NCBI GenBank assembly: GCA_035548055.1
Contig: DASZTL010000078.1
Location: forward strand, 1 to 64,000
Direction: 5' to 3'
DNA from: DASZTV01 sp035548055
Lineage (GTDB): Bacteria > Actinomycetota > Actinomycetes > JAFAQI01
Length of the DNA stretch: 64,000 nt
Shown here piece by piece: positions 16,514-25,147 of this stretch (position 1 is its first letter; each line of letters starts with the position of its first letter). The translations under genes and the position numbers were made by a program. The notes under the pieces were generated by a model. It was not told the origin of the DNA, did no database searches, and was given only the letters and a program-made list of their open reading frames with translations.

Positions 16514-17115
16514 TGGACGTGAAGGTACTTCGCGATATCGGCCCGCACCGCGGCCGCATCGTCGTAAGGGCCGACGTGCACGTGCACGACGACGCCAGCC
16601 GCGTTGACGAACGCCGTCTCCGGCGGGCCCGGCGAGTGGGCCAGACCGAGCAGCACCTTCTTGTCCGGGTCGACGACAGATGGGTAGCGGACGGGCGGCG
16701 TGACATGCGTCCCGAAGTCGAGCGCACTGTTGGCGTCATCGGCGGTATCGACGCCGAGGAAGCGAACCTTCGGCCGCAGTGAGTTGTAGACGGTCGACAG
16801 CGCCGCCGTCTCCCTCTGACACGGGATGCACCAAGAGCCCCAGACGTTGATCACGGTCGGGGTTCCCGCGAGTCCGGCGAGATGCACCGCCGGCCCGTTG
16901 CCGAGGCACGACAACGTGACATCAGGCAAACCGTCCGGCACCCGCGTCGCGGACGACACCGGGCAGGGGTCGAGGTTTGCCTCCTTCACCAGGCGAAGGT
17001 GGGTGGGATCGCTGACGCGACCATCGCCGGCGGTCGATCCCGACGACGAGCAACCAGCCACCACCAGCACCGCCGCGACCGCGGCCGCGAGACAGAACCG
17101 ACGCGGCACTCTCAT
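16510..17115 (-). CDS. TlpA/ResA-like thioredoxin lipoprotein
   Basis: 201-residue extracytoplasmic thiol-disulfide protein. Lipoprotein signal peptide MRVPRRFCLAAAVAAVLVVA with lipobox VAGC, Ser/Gly-rich linker, then a thioredoxin fold with redox motif WGSWCIPCQRE and the cis-Pro region GPPETAFVNAAG. Two further Cys (LDPCPVS, LSCLGNG) lie before the fold. ATG 17115 shares one base with the nth stop; GTG 17118 is an alternative. Likely provides reducing power or disulfide control outside the membrane, possibly for MarP, whose two Cys match a known disulfide (inference). Confidence 0.88.
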   Translation of the reverse strand: MRVPRRFCLAAAVAAVLVVAGCSSSGSTAGDGRVSDPTHLRLVKEANLDPCPVSSATRVPDGLPDVTLSCLGNGPAVHLAGLAGTPTVINVWGSWCIPCQRETAALSTVYNSLRPKVRFLGVDTADDANSALDFGTHVTPPVRYPSVVDPDKKVLLGLAHSPGPPETAFVNAAGVVVHVHVGPYDDAAAVRADIAKYLHVQ

Positions 17116-17831
17116 CACACAGGGCCCGCCATCTGCGAGGCCGGTCTCAGCAGCTTCTCCGCCACTGCGGGGTCCGTCGGACCCTCGCCGTACGACGGGC
17201 AGAGCTTGGCCAGCGGACAGGCACCGCAGGCCGGACGTCGGGCATGGCAGGCCCGGCGGCCGTGCCAGATCATCCGGTGCGAAAGGCCGGTCCAGTCCTT
17301 CTTGTCGAACAGGGCGCCAACCTCGTGCTCGACCTTCACCGGGTCGTCGAGCGTGGTCCAGCCGAACCGCCGCGCGAGCCGGCCGAAGTGGGTGTCGACC
17401 GTGATGCCGGGCACCCCGAACGCGTTGCCGAGGACGACGTTCGCGGTCTTGCGACCGACGCCGGGCAGCCTGACCAGCTCCTCGAGCTTGGCGGGGACCT
17501 CGCCGTCGTACCCCTCCGCCAGAGCTTGGCCGAGCTTCATCAGGCTGTCGGTCTTCGCCCGGAAGAATCCGGTCGACTTGATCATCGTCTCCATCTCGAC
17601 CCGGTCCGCCGCCGCGTAGTCGGCAGCGGTGGGGTACTTCCGGAAAAGTGCCGGGGTGACCGAGTTGACCATCTTGTCCGTGCACTGCGCCGAGAGGACG
17701 GTCGCGACGAGCAACTGCAGCGGGGAGGCGAAGTCGAGCTCGCAGTGAGCGTCCGGATAGGTCTGCTGCAGGATCCGGTCCATCCGCCGCGCCCGGCGGA
17801 CCAGCCCGGTGCGGGTCTCGGGCTGCGGCAT
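17115..17831 (-). CDS. nth: Endonuclease III
   Basis: 238-residue base-excision repair DNA glycosylase/AP lyase removing oxidised pyrimidines. Seen: VLSAQCTDKMVN, helix-hairpin-helix LPGVGRKTANVVLG with the catalytic Lys, catalytic Asp in ITVDTHFGRLARRFG, and the 4Fe-4S ligands C-x6-C-x2-C-x5-C in CHARRPACGACPLAKLC. First gene of a four-gene operon running to marP; the ATG at 17831 lies 160 bases from the divergent rsiG. Confidence 0.96.
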   Translation of the reverse strand: MPQPETRTGLVRRARRMDRILQQTYPDAHCELDFASPLQLLVATVLSAQCTDKMVNSVTPALFRKYPTAADYAAADRVEMETMIKSTGFFRAKTDSLMKLGQALAEGYDGEVPAKLEELVRLPGVGRKTANVVLGNAFGVPGITVDTHFGRLARRFGWTTLDDPVKVEHEVGALFDKKDWTGLSHRMIWHGRRACHARRPACGACPLAKLCPSYGEGPTDPAVAEKLLRPASQMAGPV

Positions 17832-17991
17832 GTGATCGAGCGTAAGGCCGCGACCGCTCGGGGCCGTTCGGAGGAGCCCGGCTACGCCGTCGAACCCGAC
17901 GCCTAGGCCGTAGGAGTGACGTGACCTTCCCCACGCTCAACCTTTCCCGAGATCAGGCCGACTCCATGTAGGAGACGCGGAGAGTGAGGAA

Positions 17992-18516
17992 ATGCCGAAT
18001 CGGCCCACGGCGGATCGTCAGACGCCACCGGAACGCGACCCGCAGTTCGCCCACCTGACCTTGGGCGGGCTCCGGGAGTACCGCAGCACCCTGACTCACG
18101 AAGAGAGCCGGGTGTCGTACTGGCGTCGGATCATCCAGGCCCGGCTCGACCTCGTCCGCGCCGCCGTCGAAGGCGGCACCGCCGGCGTGGAGGACCTCCG
18201 CAACGTCTTCGCCGAACGCCGCGGCGTCACCAAACGCACCGCGGCGCTGTCGATCCTGCCAATCGACGACATGCCGCCACTGCCCGACCTCGCCACGCTG
18301 TGGTCGCGCGAGCCCGACTCGAACGACGTCAACGCCACCGCCGAGCTGATGCATGAGCTGACCAAGGCGGAGACGCAGCTCTCGGCGTACCGCACCGCGG
18401 TCCATCGCCAGCTGGCCGCCGCGACGGCCGAGCTGATCGCCCGTTACCGAGAGCAGCCGGACCTGTGCCTGTCCGCCCTGCCGTCGTCGCGCGCCGTCGG
18501 CAGCATCACCGTCTGA
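17992..18516 (+). CDS. rsiG: RsiG-like c-di-GMP-binding anti-sigma factor
   Basis: 174-residue, mostly helical soluble protein. EESRVSYWRRIIQARLDLV (residues about 35-53) matches exactly the published RsiG c-di-GMP motif E-x3-S-x2-R-x3-Q-x3-D. A second helix, ETQLSAYRTAVHRQLAAATA, keeps E, S and R at the same spacing but has His for Gln and Ala for Asp. In Streptomyces RsiG, loaded with c-di-GMP, holds the sigma factor WhiG; two motif copies on antiparallel helices bind a c-di-GMP dimer. No whiG-like gene is in this window. ATG has a Shine-Dalgarno (GTGAGGA). Followed by crp in the same direction after 43 bases. Confidence 0.8.
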   Translation: MPNRPTADRQTPPERDPQFAHLTLGGLREYRSTLTHEESRVSYWRRIIQARLDLVRAAVEGGTAGVEDLRNVFAERRGVTKRTAALSILPIDDMPPLPDLATLWSREPDSNDVNATAELMHELTKAETQLSAYRTAVHRQLAAATAELIARYREQPDLCLSALPSSRAVGSITV

Positions 18517-18559
18517 AATCGCACAGCAGCACTGCTCGGATCTAAGGCACACTTCTGGC

Positions 18560-19234
18560 GTGGAAGGCGCACTGGCATCAGCCCCGCTGTTCGCGGCGCT
18601 CGACGCCGAATCCGCGGACTCCCTCGAGAGGGTCCTGACCTCACGCACCGTCAGCCGCGGCCACGTCGTCTTCAAGGAGGGTGACCCGGGCGACCGGTTG
18701 TTCATCGTGCTCGAGGGCAAGATCAAGATCTATCGCGCTGCGGCCGACGGGCGCGAGAACCTGATCGCCGTTCTCGGTGCGGGCGAGATGTTCGGCGAGC
18801 TGTCGTTGTTCGACCCCGGACCGCGTACGGCGAGCGTGTCCGCGGTGACTGACGCGACCCTGGCGTCACTCGACCATGACGACCTGCGCCCGCTCCTGCT
18901 GGGCCGACCCGGGCTCGGCGTCGAGCTGCTGCGCGCACTCGCGCAACGGCTTCGGCGCACCAATGATGCGATGGCCGATCTCGTCTTCACCGACGTACCC
19001 GGTCGGGTCGCGAAGGCGCTGCTCGACCTCGCGAACAAGTTCGGCGTCGCCGAGGCCGAGGGGAAGCGGGTTCGTCACGATCTCACCCAGGAAGAGCTGG
19101 CGCAGCTCGTCGGGGCCAGCCGAGAGACGGTGAACAAGGCGTTGTCCGAGTTCGCCCACCGTGGGTGGCTGCGCATCGAGGGGCGCAGTGTGCTGCTGCT
19201 CGACGAGGAGCGACTGATCCGCCGGGCCCGCTGA
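18560..19234 (+). CDS. crp: Crp/GlxR-type cAMP receptor protein
   Basis: 224-residue global regulator. N-terminal cyclic-nucleotide domain with the phosphate-binding cassette FGELSLFDPGPRTASVSA (Arg and Thr/Ser contacts to cAMP), dimerisation helix (VELLRALAQRLRRTNDAMAD) and a winged helix with LTQEELAQLVGASRETVNKA. Very similar in layout to M. tuberculosis Crp (Rv3676) and corynebacterial GlxR. GTG 18560 has CACACT at -12 to -7, fitting a leaderless transcript. It ends 4 bases from the convergent cyclase gene. Confidence 0.94.
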   Translation: MEGALASAPLFAALDAESADSLERVLTSRTVSRGHVVFKEGDPGDRLFIVLEGKIKIYRAAADGRENLIAVLGAGEMFGELSLFDPGPRTASVSAVTDATLASLDHDDLRPLLLGRPGLGVELLRALAQRLRRTNDAMADLVFTDVPGRVAKALLDLANKFGVAEAEGKRVRHDLTQEELAQLVGASRETVNKALSEFAHRGWLRIEGRSVLLLDEERLIRRAR

Positions 19235-19238
19235 CCTC

Positions 19239-22200
19239 TTACTTGGAGGTAAGCGCGGCCAACGCCTTTTGTGACGCAGCGAGCTCGCCGCGCATCTCGG
19301 TTGCACCCGACAGCGCGATCGCCTGTCGTACCGCGAAGCGCGCCGCCGGAAGGTCCCCGACCGCGAGCAGGCAGTTGCTGAGCACGCGCAGCGCGACCAC
19401 CCGCGAGCGCACGTCCTGCGCCGGCTGAGCCAGCGCCTCGTGCGCGACGCGCAGCGCCTCGGCGATCTCGCCGAGCTCGAGCAACCCGCCGGCCAGATGG
19501 GCAAGCGCCTGTCGACGCGGGAACGCCAGCGATGCGTCGCTGACGACCTGCGCCTCCCGCAGCAGCTCTACTGCCTCCGTCGTCTCGCCACGCGCTCGCA
19601 ACGCCTGCGCGAGCAACACCCGAAGGCTGACGAGGGCACCCGGCCGCAGATCGAGACCTTGAGAGCGTGACAGCGCCTCTCGCGCCGCCGCTTCCGCTGC
19701 GGATGCGTCACCGAGGTCGAGCCGGCAGTACCCGATGTTCACGGTGGCGAGCGCGGCAGGCAACGGATGACGCGCCTTCTCTGCGAGCTCGATTGCTTGC
19801 TCGAGCCGCCGGATCGCCTTGCGCTGGCGACCCTGCCCCCGCAACGCCGCCGCGGACGCGAGTGAGGCCATGCACTGGCCCCACGTGTCGCCCAGCGCCT
19901 CGAACTCGTCGTACGCCGCGGACGCCTCCTCGAGCGCCGCCGTGATGTAGCCGAGCTCGGCGGCGGCAAACCCGTCGATGATCATGCAGGCCGCGGTCCC
20001 CCACGCGTCACCGAGCGCGCGCCCGAGCGGCATCAGGCCCTGCGCCAGCTCTCTGGCCTCGGCCAGCCGACCCTGGAGCAGGCGCACGAAGGCCTCGGTA
20101 CCGGCGCACCACGACAGGCCGTCGTCGTCGTCGAGACCCGCGAACACGTCCGCGGCAGCAGCGAGGCGCGCCTCTGCCTGTCCGTAGTCGCCGCGCGTCG
20201 TCGCGTTCCAGGCCAGGTGCTGCAACGCCCACCCGGCACCCCGCCGGTCGCCAACCCGTTCGGCAAGCGCGAGGGCCTGCTCGAACCGCTCCTCCGCGGC
20301 GGAGAGACGGCCGCCGAGGAAGTCGATCATCCCGAGCTGGCGCAGTGCCTCGCCGGTCACGCGGTCGTGACCCGAGTCGCTCGCTGCCGCGAGCGCGGTG
20401 ACCAGTGCCTCTCTCGCCCGCGCCTCGTCGCCGCGCCGACGCAACAGGTCACCTTGCACGACATAGGCCGCGGCACGGGTCCTCAGATCGGGCGAAGCCA
20501 GGGGTCCGTCGAGATCCGCCTCGGCTTCATCGAGGTGGTGCAGTGCAACTCGCGCCGCCGCCCGGCGCACGAACGACCGGGCGGTCACCGCGACCGGAAG
20601 CTGACCGTCGGCAAGCTCGAGGCCACGAGTCAACAACGCCTCGGCGCGCGAGTTGTCGTCACGCGCAAGCGCCGACTCTCCCAGCCGATCGAGCGCACCG
20701 AACCCGATCTCGCGCGCCGCCCATGCCGGATCGCCGGGTGGCAGGTTCATCTCCGTCGCCAGCAGGATGGCCTGCTCCGACTGGGCGGCAACGAAGGCGT
20801 CCGTGTCGACCGGCGACCACTGCAGCCCGTCGATGGCCCATCGTGCAACCGTCGCGTGCCGGCGCGCCCGCTCTCCTTTGGGAATGCCCGCGTAGGCGAC
20901 GTCGCGGGCGAGGGCGTGGGTGAACACGTAGTGCGGGACGGCCTCTGCGCCGTCACCGGTCGGGCGAAGCAGACCGCGCGACACCAGCTCCTCCAGTGCC
21001 GGCCCAAGCTGCTGCGCGACGGCCTCGCCGGTGGGCCACAGCGCATGCAACATCTCGAAGGAGAAGCGATTGCCGATCACCGACACATCGCGAACCAGTG
21101 ATCGCGCCATCGGTGACAGCCCGTCGATTCGAGCGGCCAGCACCGCCTGCACGCCGGCCGGAAGCACCTCCCGGGGGAGCTCCCCATCAAGATGCCAGCC
21201 GTCGCCATCGCGGCGCAGCAGGCCACGGTCCACGAGCAGATGCAGGAGCTCGGCGAGGAAGAACGGGTTGCCCTGCGCACGACCGAGCAACAGCTCGCGA
21301 GAGTCCTGATCCAGCTCTGCGCCGTCGAGATAGGCCCGCAGCAGGCGTTCGCTGGCGGGTTCGTCGAGCGGCACCAGCGGAAGCAGCTCGATGTCGGGCA
21401 TGTCTTCCCACCACGTCGTCGTGACCAGATCGGGACGACCGACCGCCACGAACATCACGGGACCCTCGACGTCCTTGGACAGCCGCGCCAGCGCGTCGAG
21501 CAGGTCACCAGTCGCCCACTGCGCGTCGTCGACGACGAGGACGAGTGGCCCTTCGGCGACGAGCGCGGTGAGTACCGCCGCGACGGCTTCGAGCATCGGG
21601 TCGCGGGACAGGTCGACGGCACCCGGGGCAGTCGAGTCCCTCGGACCGATCGGCGCCCACTCGACAAGCCCCAGCAAGGCAAGCAGACGGTCGATGGTGG
21701 GTGCGCCGATGGGCCGGCCCACCCCTGACAGGCGGGTGATGGTCTTCCGCACACGCGCGATGGCCGCGTCGACGTCGTCGTCCTCAGTGATCCCGAACGC
21801 GGTGCGCATCCAGTCGGCGAGCGGGGAGAGCTCCCGGCTCTCGCCGTACGGCGCGCATCTCCCCCACAGCACGCGCACCCCGGGTAGCTCGCCGGCGAAC
21901 TCGGCCAGCTCCATGGCGAGACGCGTCTTGCCGACGCCCGCGTCGCCCGTCACGACGACGGAGGCCGCTCGGCCACGTTCTACGACATCGAGCACCCGGC
22001 CGACGAGGCGGCCGTACTCAGCGTCACGCCCGATGAACGGGGCCTCCTCGCCGAGGCCAATCCGCGGGGCACCCGGCGGCCGGAGCCCGACGAGCTCATA
22101 GGCCGGGACCGGTTCGCGCTTGCCCTTCAGGCGCAGCGGCGGCAGCGACCGCCACGAGGCGATGGACATCGTCGCGACCGCGGTCGACCGGCCGGCGAAC

Positions 22201-22742
22201 ACCGCGCCGATACCGGCAGCGTCCGAAAGCCGGGATGCCGTGTTCACCGTGTCGCCCACGACGGTGTAGGACAGCGATGCCTGAACACCGGCCAGCACCT
22301 CACCGGTGTTCAGCCCGACTCGAAGACCCATCCGGCGGCCGCCGCCGGACTCCTCCTCCATCACCCGACGCACCGCCGCTTGCATCTCGGCGGCGGCACG
22401 CACGGCGCGTTCCGTGTCGTCCTCGTGCGCGGTCGGAGCGCCGAACACCGCCATGATCCCGTCGCCGGTCAGCTTGTCGATGGTGCCACCGTGATCGGTG
22501 ACGGAGCGGCCGAGCACGGCGAGCACGTGGTCGGTCACGACGCCGACGCGCTCCGGGTCCACACCCTCCGCCCACGCCGTGAAGTCGGAGAGGTCGCCGA
22601 AGAGAACGGTGACGATGCGACGTTCGGCGGTGGTCTCGGCGGTCAGCTCGGAGGTGTCGAGCAGCGCCCCGCAGGCATAACAGAACCGGGCTGAGGCAAT
22701 GGTCGGCGTCCCGCAGACCGGGCAGGTGAGCGGAGCGGTCAC
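19239..22742 (-). CDS. Zinc-ribbon class III adenylyl cyclase fused to AAA/STAND ATPase and TPR domains
   Basis: 1167 residues. Domains: N-terminal zinc ribbon CPVCGTP...CYACG (about 6-27), class III cyclase catalytic domain (about 38-220), NTP-binding ATPase with Walker A VTGDAGVGKTRLAMEL and Walker B region LVLVVDDAQWATGDLL, then TPR-like helical repeats to the C-terminus. Cyclase residues look complete: metal Asp in FGDLSDFT and TGDGIMAVFG, Lys in DKLTGDG and Asp in VVGDTVNTASRL (adenine-type pair), transition-state Asn and Arg in VNTASRL. Likely makes cAMP under control of the sensor ATPase/TPR. GTG 22742 follows GAGG at 8 bases, 10 bases after the MBL gene stop. Convergent with crp. Confidence 0.9.
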   Translation of the reverse strand: MTAPLTCPVCGTPTIASARFCYACGALLDTSELTAETTAERRIVTVLFGDLSDFTAWAEGVDPERVGVVTDHVLAVLGRSVTDHGGTIDKLTGDGIMAVFGAPTAHEDDTERAVRAAAEMQAAVRRVMEEESGGGRRMGLRVGLNTGEVLAGVQASLSYTVVGDTVNTASRLSDAAGIGAVFAGRSTAVATMSIASWRSLPPLRLKGKREPVPAYELVGLRPPGAPRIGLGEEAPFIGRDAEYGRLVGRVLDVVERGRAASVVVTGDAGVGKTRLAMELAEFAGELPGVRVLWGRCAPYGESRELSPLADWMRTAFGITEDDDVDAAIARVRKTITRLSGVGRPIGAPTIDRLLALLGLVEWAPIGPRDSTAPGAVDLSRDPMLEAVAAVLTALVAEGPLVLVVDDAQWATGDLLDALARLSKDVEGPVMFVAVGRPDLVTTTWWEDMPDIELLPLVPLDEPASERLLRAYLDGAELDQDSRELLLGRAQGNPFFLAELLHLLVDRGLLRRDGDGWHLDGELPREVLPAGVQAVLAARIDGLSPMARSLVRDVSVIGNRFSFEMLHALWPTGEAVAQQLGPALEELVSRGLLRPTGDGAEAVPHYVFTHALARDVAYAGIPKGERARRHATVARWAIDGLQWSPVDTDAFVAAQSEQAILLATEMNLPPGDPAWAAREIGFGALDRLGESALARDDNSRAEALLTRGLELADGQLPVAVTARSFVRRAAARVALHHLDEAEADLDGPLASPDLRTRAAAYVVQGDLLRRRGDEARAREALVTALAAASDSGHDRVTGEALRQLGMIDFLGGRLSAAEERFEQALALAERVGDRRGAGWALQHLAWNATTRGDYGQAEARLAAAADVFAGLDDDDGLSWCAGTEAFVRLLQGRLAEARELAQGLMPLGRALGDAWGTAACMIIDGFAAAELGYITAALEEASAAYDEFEALGDTWGQCMASLASAAALRGQGRQRKAIRRLEQAIELAEKARHPLPAALATVNIGYCRLDLGDASAAEAAAREALSRSQGLDLRPGALVSLRVLLAQALRARGETTEAVELLREAQVVSDASLAFPRRQALAHLAGGLLELGEIAEALRVAHEALAQPAQDVRSRVVALRVLSNCLLAVGDLPAARFAVRQAIALSGATEMRGELAASQKALAALTSK

Positions 22743-22752
22743 GATGCGATCC

Positions 22753-23526
22753 TCAGCCGCGCTCGCGCAGGTAGTCGAGCTGCGCGCGTACTGACAGAAG
22801 TGCGTAGGGCCACAGCGACTCATCAACGTCGGCGTAGACGCGGCGTACGACGGCGTCTTCGTCCTCGTCTCCTGCCGCGAGCGCGGCCCGAACCTGGTCG
22901 AGGCGCTCCGCGCGGTGCGCGATGTAGTACTCCATGACCTCGAGCGGATGCTCCACCACCGGGCCATGCCCGGGCAGGATCAGGTCGATGTCACCAGCTG
23001 CGATGTCCCGCAGGCGCCGCATCGACTCGAGGTAGTCGCCCAGCACGCCGTCGGGATGGGAGATGACGGCGGTGCCGCGGCCAAGCACCGAGTCGCCGGT
23101 GATCAACGCCCGATCTGACTCGAGGACGAGGCTGACCGAGTCGCTGGAGTGTCCCGGTGTGAGAACGGTCAGCCAGTCGAGGCCGGCAACCTTCGTCCGG
23201 CCCGGGCGGTCGGGGATCGGGTCCACGTCGATGCAGAGCTCGGGGTCCCGAGCGATCACCGGCGCGCCGGTCCGCTCGTGCAGCTCCGGTGCGCACTCGC
23301 TGTGGTCGAAGTGACCGTGGGTGAGGACAATCGCCGCAATCTCGCCAAGCGCCGCGACCTCGTCGATGTGCCCGTTCTCGACCGGCCCCGGGTCAACGAC
23401 CACCGCGCCGCCGTCGCCGCCTGGCGCCCGCAGCACCCATGTGTTGGTGCCGTCCAACGTCATCGGCCCGGGGTTCGGTGCAAGCAGTCGCGACACGCTC
23501 GCCGTAACGGCTTCGAGCTTCGTCAC
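22753..23526 (-). CDS. Metallo-beta-lactamase-fold hydrolase (LACTB2-like)
   Basis: 257-residue hydrolase. Metal site LTHGHFDHSE (HxHxDH), further His in LTPGHSSDSVS, Asp in ITGDSVLG and His in LPGHGPVVEHP. Relatives include RNA endonuclease LACTB2 and unclassified hydrolases; substrate unknown (Rv3677c type). GTG overlaps the Nudix stop (GTGA). Member of the DUF4177-ridA-nudix-MBL-cyclase operon. Confidence 0.88.
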   Translation of the reverse strand: MTKLEAVTASVSRLLAPNPGPMTLDGTNTWVLRAPGGDGGAVVVDPGPVENGHIDEVAALGEIAAIVLTHGHFDHSECAPELHERTGAPVIARDPELCIDVDPIPDRPGRTKVAGLDWLTVLTPGHSSDSVSLVLESDRALITGDSVLGRGTAVISHPDGVLGDYLESMRRLRDIAAGDIDLILPGHGPVVEHPLEVMEYYIAHRAERLDQVRAALAAGDEDEDAVVRRVYADVDESLWPYALLSVRAQLDYLRERG

Positions 23527-24383
23527 CTGGCGGGCTCGTGCGGGTAGCCCGGCTCGTGCGGCAGCAGGAACTTCAGCTGGTCGTTCTCGTCGAAGAGGAG
23601 CTTCGGCAGGATGCGTGTGACGGTGCGGCCCCCTGCCGCCTCGAGCACGTCCGCGACGGATCCGAACTCCGCCAGATCGCGCAGCGAAGTGAGCGTCGGG
23701 GGCATCAGCATCATCTCGCCGCGCTCGTTGCCCTCCAGCGCCGCTTGCGGGCGCATCCAGGCGACCCGATCGGCCTCGCCGCCCACGTCTCGGGTGCGCT
23801 GCCCCTCGGGCAGGGCCGCCACGAAGAACCTGGTGTCGAAGCGACGGGACTCGACCTCGGGGGTGAGCCAGTGGGTCCAGGGCTGCAGCAGATCGGCGCG
23901 CACGACCAGACCGCGCCGCCCCATCAGCTCCGCCAACGAGAGCGAGCGGTCGATCAGTGCCAGCCGGTCGGCCTCCCAGTCGTCGCCGCTGGTGTCCGCG
24001 ACGACCGTCGTACCGTCCGCGCCGGCGAGTAGGACCCCCGACTCCTCGAATGTCTCTCGCACCGCGGCGCACACCAGCGCGCGCGCCAGCCGCTGGTCGC
24101 TGGAGAGGTCGGTCGCCCACGCGGCGAACGAGCGACCAACCCACGCCTCGTCCGGCAGGTCCTCGTCACGCAGGTCGACCGATCCGCCGGGAAAGACGAA
24201 CGCGCCTGCGGCGAATGCCATCGACGCCGCGCGCCGCAGCAGGTAGACCTCAGGTCCGTCACTGCCGTCGCGAAGCATGATCACGGTCGCGGCGTGCCGC
24301 GGCTCCACCGGCTGGACCTCACCGGCGTTGAGCTTGCGCAACGTGTCGACCAACCCGGCGAACATCTCCGATGCCTCGGCCAT
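23523..24383 (-). CDS. Nudix hydrolase (NUDT19-like)
   Basis: 286-residue Nudix-fold protein. VYLLRRAASMAFAAGAFVFP-type N-terminal region, then GGSVDLRDEDLPDEAW and the displaced catalytic helix ALVCAAVRETFEESGVLLAG (RETFEESG supplies the REx2EE). The insertion between GG and RETFEES is typical of the NUDT19/RP2 group, which can act on CoA derivatives. ATG 24383 lies 5 bases after the ridA stop. Substrate not known. Confidence 0.84.
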   Translation of the reverse strand: MAEASEMFAGLVDTLRKLNAGEVQPVEPRHAATVIMLRDGSDGPEVYLLRRAASMAFAAGAFVFPGGSVDLRDEDLPDEAWVGRSFAAWATDLSSDQRLARALVCAAVRETFEESGVLLAGADGTTVVADTSGDDWEADRLALIDRSLSLAELMGRRGLVVRADLLQPWTHWLTPEVESRRFDTRFFVAALPEGQRTRDVGGEADRVAWMRPQAALEGNERGEMMLMPPTLTSLRDLAEFGSVADVLEAAGGRTVTRILPKLLFDENDQLKFLLPHEPGYPHEPAR

Positions 24384-24388
24384 GACCG

Positions 24389-24853
24389 CTACCCCCGTAC
24401 CTTCGCCACGAGCTCGACCTCGACCGGAACGTCGAGCGGAAGAACCGAAACTCCGACCGCACTGCGAGCGTGCCGGCCGGCTTCCCCGAACACCGCGACG
24501 AGCAGCTCGCTCGCGCCGTTCACGACGGCGGGCTGCCCTGAGAAGGAAGGGGCACTGGCGACGAAACCGACAACCTTCACGATCCGCTCGACCTGGTCCA
24601 GGTCGCCGATCTCCGCCTTCAGCGCCGCGATCGCGTTGAGCGCGCAGACCCGGGCGAGGTCAGCGGCCTGCTCGGGCGTGATCTCCGCGCCGACCTTTCC
24701 GGTCGCCAGGATCTTCCCCTCGACGACCGGCACCTGACCGGAGACCCACACGAGGTCGCCCGAATGCGCTGCGGGCACGTAGGCGGCGACCGGCGGCACC
24801 ACCGGCGGCACCTCGAGCCCGAGCTCGGCGAGGCGGTCGTCGACCGCGCCCAT
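24389..24853 (-). CDS. RidA family protein (Rv3678c type)
   Basis: 154-residue member of the RidA/YjgF family, whose founding members hydrolyse reactive enamine/imine intermediates. Seen: SGDLVWVSGQVPVVEGKI, LARVCALNAIAALKAEIGDL, SVLPLDVPVEVELVAKV near the end. The usual Arg of active RidA enzymes is not placed in a canonical context, so it may be a non-deaminase subfamily. ATG directly follows the stop of the small DUF4177 gene (TAGATG). Confidence 0.82.
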   Translation of the reverse strand: MGAVDDRLAELGLEVPPVVPPVAAYVPAAHSGDLVWVSGQVPVVEGKILATGKVGAEITPEQAADLARVCALNAIAALKAEIGDLDQVERIVKVVGFVASAPSFSGQPAVVNGASELLVAVFGEAGRHARSAVGVSVLPLDVPVEVELVAKVRG

Positions 24854-25024
24854 CTACTTCCCAGCCTCCAGCAGCGGGCGCTTGAGGTAGGCGACGACCT
24901 GATCACCGCCGCCGGGGGCGGGAACGACCTGGACGAGCTCCCAGCCGTCCGTGCCCCACTGGTCGAGGATCTGCTTGGTCGCGTGGACCAGCAATGGAAC
25001 CGTCGCGTACTCCCACTTCGTCAC
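24854..25024 (-). CDS. Small DUF4177 protein
   Basis: 56 residues: starts MTKWEYATVPLLVHATKQIL, has DGWELVQVVPAPGGGDQ in the middle, ends LKRPLLEAGK. The KWEY...GWELV pattern is that of DUF4177, a family of unknown function. Codon use is typical high-GC. Its GTG at 25024 is preceded by TAGGCT at -12 to -7, a strong leaderless promoter for the five-gene operon down to the cyclase. It is short enough to be missed by gene finders. Confidence 0.85.
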   Translation of the reverse strand: MTKWEYATVPLLVHATKQILDQWGTDGWELVQVVPAPGGGDQVVAYLKRPLLEAGK

Positions 25025-25047
25025 AGCCTGAGCCTAAAGCTGCGCCG

Positions 25048-25118
25048 AAGCGATGCCACATCGCATAGGCGATCCAGCCGAAAGTCCCGCGTTTTGCCTA
25101 TGCAATGTGACATCGCTT
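25048..25118 (-). terminator. 23-bp inverted repeat between whiB and the DUF4177 gene
   Basis: Arms 25048-25070 and 25096-25118 (AAGCGATG...CATAGGC outward to inward), 25-base loop. The two arms differ at two places; in minus-strand RNA both become G-U pairs, so all 23 positions pair, while plus-strand RNA would have two A-C mismatches. It lies 30 bases after the whiB stop and 23 bases before the next start, so termination of whiB transcription is the simplest role. No U-run follows. Confidence 0.6.
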
Positions 25119-25147
25119 GGGCAGGCCGAGCGATCGAGCGGGCTTGC

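Noticed and set aside
14579..16522. A 647-codon open frame on the plus strand
   Set aside because: It is antisense to marP and the Nudix gene, has Arg/His/Asp-rich composition typical of a GC-rich shadow frame and no domain.
17921..17934. GTG-N8-CAC sequence before rsiG as a Crp site
   Set aside because: Only the core bases fit TGTGA-N6-TCACA; three of ten consensus positions differ, which is expected by chance in GC-rich DNA.
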